Notes: generated by a model from the letters alone, not told the origin. 64,000 bases of DNA from Mytilisepta virgata (GCA_028015205.1 CM051521.1:65580314-65644313), one strand, 5' to 3'; shown: positions 45,700 to 57,100, counted from the first letter of the stretch. Numbers and translations: made by a program.

Positions 45700-47930
45700 A
45701 ATTCAAGTTAAATCTTTATTGTTATATAAATCACGATTTGTGACAAAAATAATAAAAACATAGTATATCATGTTGACAGGAAAAAAGCTTGTATAAACAT
45801 ATTAATCAAACTACAAGTATAGTTTAAAATTCCGAATTATGAGTCCCCTACCCTTAGTACTAACGACTGTGACTGTGTTATAAAGGAACGTATGCTTTCT
45901 ACCTGTTTTTGTGTTGATGGACAGAGAATATATCTCATTTTTTCATTATCATTAAGGTTATTAAAATTGTCCATACTATAAGCCTTGACCAATTTTTCAA
46001 TAAAGGCTGGTTTAATGGTGGAGTTTTTCCTGCAATACAAAATGAAATGTTTTCCATCCTCAATTGTATTGCAGGACTGACACAACCGGTTTTCCCTGGG
46101 AATTTTTAGGTGTCTCCCTTTTTCAATTAATAAATTATGAGCACTTAATCTTAATTTGGTGATATTACGTCTATTTTCAAACATATTAGAATTTAAACAT
46201 GTTTCTATTTCATTGCATTGTTTTAGTGTTTTATATAAAAGAAGTTTACTACTAATATCTATTTTCTCTAATTTATGTTTACATAATTTTCATAATGATT
46301 AAGGAGTTTTGCCTTTATTTCAGTTTTAAGTGTTTTTATTTGGGTGATATTTTTACATTCCTCAATATACTTAAAATTTACATGTGCTTCCTTTGCAATG
46401 TTTTTTACATATGTAAACCAGGTGTAATGAGTCAATATGCTTTGATAGTTTGAATGCCTCATACAATAGGGGATTCATACATTCATTTATTCTTAGCCAT
46501 ACATGTGTATATATATGTAAATATATATTCTATGTTATTCTCAAACATCTTTAATTTTTTTCTATTTCATTACTAAAATTTTCATCAAATGACTTTGGAT
46601 TACCTTGCCGTTGAATGTGTTTCTTAACTCTATCTTCATCTAGTTAAATTGATGGAATTTCCTGGTCCAGTTCGTTTTTATTCTTAAAATTTTTACTGAT
46701 ATCCCAGTAGTCTTTTAGTTTTTTAATTAAATGTATCTGTTAGATTATCAAATATTTTCTTGTATTCTGCTATCTTTATTTTAGTCATTTTTCTTAGAAT
46801 TTTTTTAAAATTTTATTTCAAATATATTTACTTCTTTTTCTGTTTCATAAATTCAATTATATATCCGACCAAATTTGTTTGCTTGCCTCTGTATTCTACA
46901 TGAAATTTCTCCAAAATCTGTGTTAAATTTTCTACTGCTCCATCAACACCTTTTTGATTTTTAGAAAAAAATGTCTAATTCAAAATTAATTATATTATTT
47001 TGAATAAGTTCTGAAGCTAAGGCCCCATATAAAAGATTTTTTGAATAGTCTGTCCAAATTTATCTTTTTACATTTTTCCATCTTTTTCTATCCAACTGTA
47101 TATTAGGATATATTTTTATATCACACTTTAAGGTGATCTGTATTGGTACATGAACTGACATATATGAAAAACAATCAGTTTTAAAATATTTTGCCAAGGA
47201 TATGAGATTCTCAGTAGCAATACCATAGTCAACTTTACTGCACCCTTTTACAGATACAAATGTGCAATAACCTAAACTGTCTCCCATACATCTTCCATTT
47301 AATATGCGCAACCTCGAAGATATACACAAGTCTAATAAAGATTTACCTTATGAATTATAAATTTTATCTTGATTTTGTCTAACTAATTCATCATCAATTA
47401 TATAATTTTTAGGCAATAATTTTGAACCATCAAATCTATTTATTTCTGCTGAATCCTGTACTACAAAATCAGGTTTATTTCCTGTTCTACCATTAAAATC
47501 TCCCAATAACAGAATTTTCTCTTGACCACAGAAAATAGAAATTTCATTTTCTAAAGGACATGAAATCATTTTCAGAGTACACAGCAAATGAAAACATCTT
47601 CTGAGAAACCAAAGAAGTGTTTGTCAAGTTTAACCCATAATCTGTTTTCCGATGATGTGTCATTTACTATATTTTTTATACGCTAACTATTCTCTGTTTT
47701 CTATACTAATAAACAATGATTCCAATGCTGTGTCTTTTTGCATTCTTGCGCCTTTTTCTAACTTTTGAAATACAATTAAAGCCTTCAACATTATAATCTT
47801 TATAACTTCCTTTCCAATTCAAGTACTAGTAATATATTTGATCTTCAATCTTATCTCCGAGGCCACGCACATTCCAAGATGACAAAGTTAAACATTTTTG
47901 TTCACTATAAAAATTCGTAATCATGTTAAG
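45700..47930 (-). pseudogene. LINE with endonuclease and zinc-binding end, RT deleted
   Basis: Down the minus strand: LTLSSWNVRGLGDKIEDQ (about 47850-47905) opens an AP-type endonuclease; KILLLGDFNGRTGN (Asp near 47500) and LLDLCISSRLRILNGRCMGD, VDYGIATENL (47200-47345) continue it. Most of the polymerase is missing. The C-terminal part resumes at 46462-46270 (SNYQSILTHYTW) and ENRRNITKLRLSAH, IPRENRLCQSCNTIEDGKHF ... C (45990-46180), another CCHC-type end. A 3' UTR with AATAAAGATTTAAC and TTGAATTGAATTG tail lies at 45700-45735. Stops and frame changes are frequent. Confidence 0.85.
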
Positions 47931-47990
47931 AAGTTAAATTGAAGACTGAAAAAAACTTTAAATTTCTATAAACCATCTACTTACATTGTA

Positions 47991-49788
47991 GTTATCCATA
48001 TGGAAAGCCGTAACTGCCTTATGTGTACATGTTTTTATATATGCACATGCTTTTCAATATATGTACATATTTTTCTACATATGCACATACTTTTTTCTAT
48101 ATATGCACATAGTTTTTTTTATATGCACATAGTTTTTCTATATATGCACATAGTTTTCTTTATATGCACATAATTTTTCTATATATGCATACTTTTTCTG
48201 CATATGCACATACTTTTTTTCTATATATGCACATAGTTTTCTATATATGCACATAACTTTTCTATATATGCACATAGTTTTCTTTATATGCACAAAGTTT
48301 TTCTATATATGCACATATTTTTCTTTACATGCACATACTTTTTCTATATAAACACATACTTTTTCTACATACGCACATCCTTTATATGCACACACTTTTT
48401 TTTTATATATGCACATACTTTTTCTTTATACTTTTTCTATATACATTTTCTATATATGCACCTACTTTTTCTTTATAAGAATTACAATTCATATGATAAT
48501 TTGCTGTTTCCTGGTTCAGAGGAATCATGTGTAATATTCATCTTGAAACGAAATGTTATAGATATTGATCCTTTATCCACTCGTTTCTGGTATGGATCAT
48601 ATCTCTGGCCTTACATTGATAACGTGCTACTGTATTCAACTTTTCGGCTTTTTTCAGGAAATTTGTCCTAGGGAAACTCTCTTCAGAGGCGCCCGTTGTG
48701 TTTTTATTTATTTATTTCAATTAATTTCATTTTTCAATAAATCTTTTAAATATATATAATATTGGTATTTACTGCGTACAGCACTTCGTGTGTCTATTTT
48801 TCACATGTTCTTTTCATTGACAATTATTTAATAGCCGCTAATCGCTAATCGTACATTTTACTTACACATGTTACATATTTGACACTTCCCCGTAAAATCG
48901 TAACTTGCAGGTGGTCCTACAGTTGTTGATGGACCGTTTTAATTGATCGCCCTTTATGCATAATTGTTAGTTTCATGATTATCTATATTAACCATATATC
49001 TTTAGAAGACATTTGTATTTACTTCTAGTTATCATTTATTTTTTATTATGTTATAGAATATATTAACTGCTGTATTGTTTAATATATTCACAAAATGCAA
49101 TCCGATAACAGTGATGCGTTTTGCAAGAGTGTCTCTTTCTTTTTAGGAAAGATTAGAGTGTTTCGTTGTCTTGCATTTTGACAATTCCAATTTATTGTTT
49201 TCATTTTGAAATGTTAGGATTATTGTGAAAGAAATATGATATTCTTAGTTTTCTTTTAAATATCCTAAAGTCTTTCATTAATTGTTTTCCCGGTTTTTTG
49301 CAGGAACGGACGAAATAAAGTCCCTTTTGTAATAAATATATTTAATATATTCACCAATGTAATCCAGTGAATTTTGGATTACACTGATAAATGTTTCGCA
49401 GGTACGGACAAAATTTAATCCATTTTCTAAATGTGCATATAAAGAAAAAGAAGGTGCATGCAAAGAAAGATTATTTGCATATAAAGGATGTGTGTATGTA
49501 GAAAAAGTATGTGCATATATAGAAAAACTATGTGCATATAAAGAAAGATTATTTGCATATAAAGGATGTGTGTATGTAGAAAAAGTATGTGCATATATAG
49601 AAAAACTATGTCCATATAAAGAAAGGTATGTGCATATATAGAAAAACTATGTCCATATAAAGAAAACTATGTGCATATATAGAAAAAGTATGTGCATATG
49701 TAGAAAAAGTGTGTGCATATATAGAAAAGCATGTGCATTTATAAAAACAAGTACACACAAGGCAGTTACTTCTTTCCATATATCCAAC
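47991..49788. mobile_element. Foldback-type element 2 with TATATGCACATA arms
   Basis: Left arm (47991-48475) and right arm (about 49427-49788) are inverted copies. Outermost they share ATGGAAAG..GTAACTGCCT and GTGTAC(A/T)TGTTTTTATA; inward they are arrays of an 18-20-bp unit, TATATGCACATA(C/G)TTTTTC. The left array is longer, with about 22 units. The core (48476-49426) is AT-rich with no transposase. Its phrases CAGGAACGGACGAAATAAAG and CAGGTACGGACAAAATTTAA, about 90 bp apart near 49300-49410, are a further direct repeat. Long arms of tandem subrepeats fit a foldback element. Frames such as 48288-48671 are translations of the array, not genes. Confidence 0.87.
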
Positions 49789-50438
49789 TTATTATATCTA
49801 TGTGTATTACATACATGAAAATAATTAATGAAAAATCAAAATTTTTCATACATTTTTGGTGTCCCATCTGCATGATGTGTACTTGAACACTTGTACATAT
49901 AAGGTACCTAATTTAATTTGATTTATACCACAATTAACGGTATTTATATAGTTGCATAACAAGTATCCTATTTATTTTTCCATTCTTGTATTTTCTTTCT
50001 CTTTGCTAATAAAAGAACTGATTTTTCCATTTAGCTAATTCTTTTTCTATTGACTTCCCTGAACAGGGCCAACTAAATTTTAAAATAAGCACTGTGCATT
50101 TGATCTCTTTGTAAATGTATTTTACTTTACATTTAGTAGGGGAGCAAATTTGCAAGGAAAATTCATTCCAAATGGTTGGTTATCTGCATTATATATGTGC
50201 AACTGGTGCCCTAAGGCATCCAAGTTTGTTGTAGTAAACTATTTCCATAATTACAGAATTATAATAAAACATATAATAAATATAAACAAATACCAGATAA
50301 AATAAACTATATACATAAATGAAGATATCAGTAAATATACTTAAAAAGTGTTGGTCAAAATTTTCTATTTGACTTAATAATTTTTATCAGGACGAGTTGC
50401 TTTAATATGTAATGTTCTCTTTTTCTTCTTCATCATTT
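49789..50438. other. No gene recognised
   Basis: AT-rich sequence between the foldback element and the next hairpin repeat. Confidence 0.4.
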
Positions 50439-50590
50439 AAGGATTGTTTTCAATTTCGGAATAGATTATAAGATATAACCTACTTTGAGGCAGTTTACGC
50501 TTCATAAACCGCTCGCGGTTTATGTTTAAGTGTAAACTGACCTAAGTAGGTTATACAAGTATAACTTGTTCCAACATTTAAAACCATCCT
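50439..50590. repeat. Hairpin element, copy 2
   Basis: The same palindrome as 41979-42135: ATAACCTACTTTGAGGCAGT faces AAACTGACCTAAGTAGGTTA around AAACCGCTCGCGGTTTATG. The downstream flank (GAATCATTTG, CAGGAATATTTGAAGGCGGA, AGTGCCCAAAGTTGATTATA, TAACTTGCCCAACCATTAAA) is uninterrupted here, showing the arrangement before insertion in copy 1. Confidence 0.82.
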
Positions 50591-51485
50591 TATAATTTAA
50601 TTTTCAAATAAATTCGGATTCAAAATTGCAGGTCGAATCATTTGTATAACTTATTCAACCCAGGAATATTTGAAGGCGGACTGCCAATTAATACGTTGGT
50701 GACGTCACAGTGCCCAAAGTTGATTATACAATATAATGTAACTTGCCCAACCATTAAACAACCAATCAAATTGTTTGTTACAATTCAAATTAAATCATAA
50801 ACATTTATAATAAGTTAACTCTGGCAACAGTATCTTAATTATCTTCTACGTTTTCTTAAACGTTAATTGTATAGAAGTCGGCTCTCCCTTATCTCTCTAT
50901 CTGTGTGTGTGAATTTTGACAATAATATTAGACATCATATTAGAAAATCCTAGTACAAGGTTGAAAATTCACCGAGGGAATACATTGTAGTACTGGTCAT
51001 CAAAATTCAACAAATGTTACTAGAAACCCTAACTAGAATAGCCTAGAAGTAAAGAATAGATTTACTTCTAGTACTTGCAATGTATGAAAAAGATAGGGTG
51101 GGTTCCTAGATTTAGCGCGCTTATAAAAAAAACTATGAAAGTCTTCGAATACATGGATTAAGAAATGCTGGTGAATTTCCAAGGTTAAGTTTTTGAATAT
51201 AAATGTAGTATTGTATCACAATGAATCATTTTCATTTATTTTTTTACAATTTTTTTTTTTTTTGTAACGTATAGAGACAATTTACCAACAATCGTCTGAT
51301 CATTTGTCTTTATTTAACTATCAAATTGGTAAATTGGCATGATGTTTTACTATTATTATTAATATTATTGAAAAAAATTCAAAACTTTAGAATTCATATT
51401 AAAAAAGTTCATGCATTCTTAAATTCTACCTATCAACAAATGTTCAAGGTAAAATAAATTTGTTTTCTTTCTTACTGTTTTTTTT
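50591..51485. other. Region 3' of gene B, including likely 3' UTR
   Basis: Downstream of the gene B stop on the minus strand, AATAAA signals lie at about 51310-51316 and 51235-51241, some 170-250 bp past the stop. Either could end the transcript. Nothing else recognised. Confidence 0.5.
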
Positions 51486-52363
51486 TTAATTTCTTCCCTC
51501 AACCTTTGTGTACTCATGTATTGTGTCACTGTCACGTGCATCATTCGAGATTAAATTCTGGTAAGGACTCATATACCCTTCCGATTCTTGTTCGTTATTC
51601 TTATCGACGCCATCTACTGACGTAGTATAATCAGAGACGTTTACATATGAACTAGCTGGTTGTTCAAGTTTTGTATAGTCGTTATCGTCAAATCTTGCAC
51701 TTCTCAGCATTTCGTATGAATCATTATTCTCATGATCCCGGTTTTGGCAGTTTAACGCAATTGAAGAAGTATCTGGTAATACTCCTTCTCTTACGGAATC
51801 AGGACTATCTAAATTAAGCGATTCTGCTGCTTCTCCATTGCCACATTCCAAAGAAGCAGACGTCTGATGTCCGGTTATTTCCTGTATTCTGTTCTGAATA
51901 TTGGCAAGAGGGTTCTCGTTTGTAGCTACTTCGTACTCTGGTGACGTTATAGATTTGGAGCCTGACACTTCAGTAGATTTGCAATACTTATGGATAATGT
52001 TCGTGCCATTATTTTCACCACTGGCTGGCATTGTTTGGTACGAATTAATAGGAACATCATCATCGACAACTTCCAAATAGGACTTGTCTGACGAGGATCG
52101 ATGTGGTATAAAAGCTTCAACTGGTGGCTCTTCAGTGTGGTTTCTTATCATTTCACTTTCACAAATTGATTCATATTGCGAAGAGGTTTCTAATACCTGC
52201 GATGTTTCTGCTGGTTCGGTTTGTAGATTTCCAGTAATTTGTACACTAGCATGTTTACACTTCCTTGTAATACAAACGTTAATAACGATAGATAGTGTCA
52301 ACACTATCAAAAGTCCTGCTCCTAAGAGACCATAGTATAGTAGTCGTTCACTCGAGGAAAATT
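51486..52363 (-). CDS. Receptor gene B, last exon: transmembrane segment and cytoplasmic tail
   Basis: The acceptor on the minus strand is CAATTATAG|AATTTTCC (boundary 52363, phase 1); the exon encodes about 292 residues to a TAA at 51486-51488. RLLYYGLLGAGLLIVLTLSI followed by TRKCK is a single transmembrane helix aligned with that of gene A. The tail is acidic and rich in tyrosine motifs, numbered from an ATG upstream at 52472: SQYESI (Tyr100, ITIM form), KSYLEV (132), SYQTM (145, PI3K-SH2 form), SYEML (253) and DYTKL (266) nine residues apart as in an ITAM, SSYVNV (276), GYMSPYQNL (300/304) and EYTKV (321). The SxYExIxExEM and Y(L/M)xPYxxL motifs are shared with gene A. Inferred role: a type I receptor tail docking SH2 proteins after phosphorylation. 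Confidence 0.86.
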
Positions 52364-52773
52364 CTATAATTGAATATAACGGTATATTTTTTTTATTAAA
52401 GTCTAACCACATCAGCACATTTGACAGTTTTCTTTTACGGTTCCCCTTTATTTGAAGATAAAATAAGCACACTGGTATTTAGGTTTTATTAAGTGGATAT
52501 ATCGTAAGTATGCGACTTTCATGTATCATTTATGAAATGCTTGGAAATACTTTCATTAAATTCTTACTTTTATTTGTCCTTCGGATAAAATAGCAAAAAA
52601 AACTTGTTATCTTGTCTTTTATCACTGCAAGGTTCATAATTATATCTGTATAAAAAATTTTCAACAAGCTTTTGTTTCAAAATTTAGATGAGGTGGTTTC
52701 CGTTTGAAATATCAATTTTAATGAATACTTATCAATAGTTTTGAAACAGCTAATGTTTTTTTTAATTGCTTAC

Positions 52774-52839
52774 CTGTAGATGATCTTTTTTCTTTTGCTT
52801 TGTCTTCAACGACTACGTTTTCCGTGGTCATAGGGAACA
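52774..52839 (-). CDS. Receptor gene B, stalk exon (66 nt)
   Basis: A 66-nt exon between an acceptor (TTATCATAAAG|TGTTCCC) and a donor (CTACAG|GTAAGC) on the minus strand, phase 1 at both ends. It encodes FPMTTENVVVEDKAKEKRSS-T, a charged juxtamembrane stalk. The last base joins the AA of the next exon to give Glu, keeping the frame into the transmembrane exon. It matches the stalk exon of gene A in position and phase. The pyrimidine tract at the acceptor is weak, so the exact start is less certain than the donor. The preceding Ig-type exon was not found in the remaining 11 kb; it may be outside the window. Confidence 0.68.
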
Positions 52840-53332
52840 CTTTATGATAATAAAATTACTATTTTGTAAGATTTCGTATTGGCCACAGTTTGTGCAACTA
52901 ATAAAATGTGTTGTTGTTAAAAAGTATTTTCAAACCTTACTTAAAGTATTATAAATAACGTAAAAATATTTGAAATTGTTGTAATTGGGAAGAACTGATG
53001 TCTATAATTCATGACAAAATCTCCCGAAATATACTCTTCCTAACATTAGAATAGTGCTATAATTAATGTTCGTTGTTTCATAAGAAACCATGAGTTGCGA
53101 TTGAGGACACTGAGCGGAATTGCAAATACTGGTTCTACATTACATTTTAAGATAAACTGTTGATTCTCATTTTGTTTAACATTGTGAATGAGTTGAGGCA
53201 AACGAAATCCAAAAATCCAATCGATTCCGAAGAATATCTTATTGTTATTTTGATTCGACGGTATATATTGTATGCTGTTTCATAGAATTTGAGTAATTTA
53301 CGTTATAATTAAAAAAAAAAATTTTTTTTTGG
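52840..53332. other. No gene recognised (probably intron of gene B)
   Basis: AT-rich, with an A-run/T-run palindrome near 53310-53331. No exon supported. Confidence 0.4.
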
Positions 53333-53764
53333 GATGTTAAAGCATCAGTTATAGATGGATTTATAAAAACCGACTTGTTTACAAAGGAATTCTATATATA
53401 AACCGACACACACCACTATCTACATATAAGCTCCGATCATCCATGTCGAAAGTGTGAAAAGAATTGTGCCTCATGCAAACATTTAATTGAAACTGATGTA
53501 TTCTATGGGACAGTCAACCGCCAGTATAAAATCAAAGGCCATATTACATGTAGTTGTCAAACATACGGAGTTATTTATTCCATAATGTGGACAAACTGTA
53601 AAAAAGTAGAATGATTTGGACTTTTCTATCAACAGAATAAAAAAACAGGAAACGATAGTGAAACAGTTCTACACGAATGGTCACACCCATGAAAACTTTA
53701 CTGTTTTAGGCATTGAAAAAGTCTTAGGCGATGAAATCTACCGTAAGGTCCGTGAAGCATAACG
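53333..53764 (+). pseudogene. Penelope-like element relic 3 (RT end and endonuclease remnant)
   Basis: A plus-strand frame gives VIDGFIKTDLFTKE, then after a stop TDTHHYLHISSDHPC, the C-terminal RT phrase of Penelope-like elements. A gap follows, then CEKNCASCKHLIETDVFYG and YKIKGHITCSCQTYGVIYSI (53450-53590), which matches the start of a GIY-YIG-type endonuclease region. A shifted frame ends in HTHENFTVLGIEKVLGDEIY...VREA (about 53682-53760). Deletions and frame changes make it non-functional. It is antisense to gene B. Confidence 0.78.
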
Positions 53765-53980
53765 CCCAAAAGTCTTAATAGACAGCACAAAATACCGGTA
53801 TAACTTTCATATATGTAATTTAAATATTAATTACATATTAACTTTATACAATTATTTCATTTTATTTTTAAATTGAATTAATAGATCTTTTTTTTTTTAC
53901 TCCAAATTTCAAGCCGCATATTTTTACTGTTGATTGTTTACGTATACGTGTACTAACGTCACAGTATCCTAATAAACACT

Positions 53981-54012
53981 CGTTGTAGAAGGCCGTATTG
54001 CCGAAACGTTCG
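53981..54012 (+). ncRNA. Hammerhead-like motif 3' of Penelope relic 3 (degenerate)
   Basis: TTGTAGAAGGCCGTATTGCC followed by GAAACGTTCG has the order core, stem II (GGC/GCC), GAAA seen in hammerhead ribozymes carried by Penelope-like elements. The CUGAUGA core is altered to TTGTAGA, so activity is unlikely. The position, about 220 bp past the endonuclease remnant on the same strand, fits the terminal repeat of such an element. Confidence 0.4.
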
Positions 54013-54183
54013 TAGCAAACTTTAACAGTTTTTGTTCTGTTTTCCACCATGAAGAAACGTATATAAATATTTAGGACTACCCTGTATCTCCGATAATTCT
54101 TCGGAAATCCACTGGACATATACATTATGGGGTTGTCACAATATTAAGACGATTACTTAAATACAGTATTTATAATCCATCCA

Positions 54184-54697
54184 GAGAATCTGTGTTCGGA
54201 GCTAGTTTTCTGACTCGGTCGCCTACTGAATCCCTTACCAACCACTAATAACTCTATTCGGGAAAATCAAAAGTGGACCCCCACTCTCATTCCGGCACTC
54301 GCTACGGTTTGAATTTCATCTGGCAGTCCCAAAACAGGCAAGTCTCCATTAGTAGACATATTTTACTTTTCAAAAAGCCTAAAATGAATTTAATCCTTGT
54401 ACTATTTCATCAGTTATGGCTTACGATTCCATGACTCCGCTTCAGATTGACCGGCGGCAGCCATTGTTGTTTTCATTCGAATATCCCTCCCATGATGCAC
54501 GTTTTTCATTATAGTCTGTTTCATTTTTCCATTTAACCTTATCAATAGAAATAAATGAAAGGAAGCACAAGATGATGGAAAATAAATATAAAAAAGCAAT
54601 TTTCCACTTCTTTGGGATTTGTTTACTTGTTGGTAGTCTAATTACAATTATATCAAGAGGAGGAATAAAAGAAAGGGGGCAATGTACATTTTTTTCT
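54184..54697 (-). repeat. Left arm of a ~0.5-kb inverted duplication
   Basis: It matches the right arm at 56404-56901 in reverse over its whole length, from GAATCTGTGTTCGGAGCTAG to GGGGGCAATGTACATTTTTT. Shared phrases include ATGGCTGCCGCCGGTCAATC in an ATG-containing context, CCTCCCATGATGCACG and CACTCTCATTCCGGCACTCG. In this arm the ATG frame on the minus strand reads MAAAGQSEAESWNRKP before a stop. I recognise neither the frame nor the repeat. It may be a transposable-element end or a duplicated 5' exon region. Confidence 0.85.
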
Positions 54698-55164
54698 TGT
54701 AACACTAATGGTAAATAATATACGAGCTTAAGATTTTTCCTATTCAAATTTTATGTGTTCTCATTTGTTTTGCTTTTTAAGAAGGGCGATGTTGGTAATG
54801 GGGTACTTCGAACTGTATTATTGTTTCATTTGCACACGTTGAAAAAAAAAATGTATATGATTTTTTTTAACATATATATATATTTATTTATTTCAAAGTT
54901 TGAGTCATTATATTTTATACCTGTTAGATTTGATACAATATATCAGGTCTGAATTTAATTATTTTTTCTTCTCATGATTTTTTTTATAATAATTATACAA
55001 ACTTATAGATCTGTTTTAATAATTTAATATCGGATATAACGCGTTATTTGATTGGTCAATTCTTTTCGTCTACCATATCATAAACTAAATTTTCGTTTTC
55101 ACTATGACGTCATTAAAGGAAATCCCAGCGTTTTAGACGTCAAAACGTGCGTTGGAATTAAATT

Positions 55165-55285
55165 ATAAGGATCGACTGTAATTTTTTTTCAGTCTATTCG
55201 AAATAACCTCAATGCGCATGTTGCACACGTGATTGATGTTATTTCTTATTGACTGAAAAAAAAAATACGGTCTATCCTTAAATAA
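55165..55285. repeat. Hairpin MITE related to 42289-42430
   Basis: AAGGATCGACTGTAATTTTT... and CAGTCTATTCGAAATAACCT face TGATGTTATTTCTTATTGAC and GTCTATCCTTA around AATGCGCATGTTGCACACG. The centre resembles that of the MITE at 42289 (ATGCGCGTTGCGCAT). Confidence 0.72.
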
Positions 55286-56184
55286 AATATTTATATCTCT
55301 TATACTTTTTGAGAAAGATGGGTTTGAAGTGAAAAACTTAAAAAATCTACAGTGGTCATTGCATGATCTTCAATGAGTGGGACACTCCAAATCAGGTTGC
55401 AGGCGCTAAATGGCCCTGATAAATTAACCAAATGTGTAAATCAGAGAAAAATTGATATAAAATAGGTACACTTGAAATGGTCCTCCTCATGATAAGGCCA
55501 CAGGGACAAATCATTTATTAAGTCATCCAAATTCAGAGATCATCAGGCGATTAAGAACATTGAATATCCCAAGTGCACAAGCTTACTGAATATACTAAAG
55601 AAATTTATTAATAATAAATGAAAAAAGGACAACTCATTAAACAGTTCTATAGTAGTTTAGTATATATTGCAAAGTGACAAGTCATCTGATACTCTATAAT
55701 TCAATAAAAACAATTCAAAATTAAATAACAGGTCACTATAAGTTCTATATAGATGTATCAAGCCTGCCACCAATTGTTTTACATATACAACAACAATCTG
55801 TACAACAGTTGGAACAAGAAAATTAATTACAAACACATTGTTGCTGACAGTGAATGTTACACTATTCATAAATTCTTTCAAAATGCCATGATTTTCATTT
55901 TTTAGAGTAAATACTTGTAGTATCTCTTTTAACTACATTTTCTTCATTGAAAACAATTTTGACAATACTGATTAAATGTGGAGTAAAAGGAAACTATTCT
56001 GTAGTGTATACAACTTGAAGATGTTTCCAAACTTTTTATTCACTTCAAGGGTGTCATCATACACGTAAAAAACACTCAATTAGATAAAAAAGGGCATTGC
56101 TGCACATAATCTCTATATGTTACACTTAGCCTATTAAATACTGAAATCGGTTTTTATAAAAAGGACAAATACCTATAAGAAGCA

Positions 56185-56330
56185 ATCAAAAAACGTAATT
56201 CATTGGACAGACAAACCCGTGAAGACAAATGAACAACCACAGGCACAACAAATAAACACAGAAAACTAAAAAACAATGAACAACACGAACTCCCATAAAA
56301 ACCTGGAGGCCCAACTCCTACCATGTTTTT
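56185..56330 (+). repeat. Dispersed repeat copy 2
   Basis: ACAGACAAACCCGTGAAGAC, CAGGCACAACAAATAAACAC and AACACGAACTCCCATAAAAA match the order seen at 17385-17500. Confidence 0.75.
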
Positions 56331-56403
56331 CCAATCTTATGGAAAAAATAAATCCAAGAACAAATACAGCTGATAAAGAAACAATAATATAATTTGAAGC
56401 AAA

Positions 56404-56901
56404 AAAATGTACATTGCCCCCTCCCCCCATCTTTTTTTCATTCTTCCTCTTGGTACAATTGTAATTAGACAAGTAAACAAATCCCAAAGAAGTGGAAAAT
56501 TGCTCTTTTATATTTAATTTCAGTCATCTTGTGCTTCCTTTCATTTATTTCTATTGATAAGGTTAAAATGGAAAAATGAAACAGACTATAATGAAAAACG
56601 TGCATCATGGGAGGGATATTCAAATGAAAACAACAATGGCTGCCGCCGGTCAATCTGAAGCGGAGTCATGAAATCGTGAGCCATAACTGCTGAAATAGTA
56701 AAAATAGGCTTTTTGAAAAGTAAACTATGTCTACTAATTGAGACTTACCTGTTTTGGGACTGCCAGATGAAATTCAAACCGTAGCGAGTGCCGGAATGAG
56801 AGTGGGGGTCCACATTTGATTTTCCCGAATAGAGTTATTAGTGGTTGATAAGGGATTCAGTGGGCGGCCAAGTCAGAAAAATGGGTCCGGACACAGAATC
56901 C
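56404..56901 (+). repeat. Right arm of the ~0.5-kb inverted duplication
   Basis: Inverse of 54184-54697, with small indels and substitutions. Here ATGGCTGCCGCCGG (56636) lies on the plus strand and the frame stops after MAAAGQSEAES, because TGG in the other arm is TGA here. Confidence 0.85.
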
Positions 56902-57100
56902 CAAAAGGGATTACTGTATTACCGTGACTGTATGATTATAACCAAACATAATATAATATATATATTTAAAAAATCCAAAATCAGGTTACTGTCAAATAAA
57001 TGCCAAAAGGTATAACAATTCCGTCACCACACGCATATACACATGTATCATGTTAATCCCAAGATACATGTTTGGTCACTGAAGCTGTATTTTTATATAG

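Larger units (their letters stand above)
54698..56403. other. Spacer of the inverted duplication
   Basis: It holds a hairpin MITE (55165-55285) and a dispersed repeat (56185-56330). Between them is AT-rich sequence with no recognised gene. Confidence 0.5.

Noticed and set aside
48288..48671. 127-codon frame rich in Phe, Tyr and His
   Set aside because: A translation of the TATATGCACATA array in foldback element 2; matching low-complexity frames occur in the other arm on the opposite strand.
53868..54125. 85-codon minus-strand Cys-containing frame as a missing exon of gene B
   Set aside because: It overlaps the tail of the Penelope relic and its hammerhead-like motif and lacks the Ig Cys-Trp-Tyr-Cys pattern.
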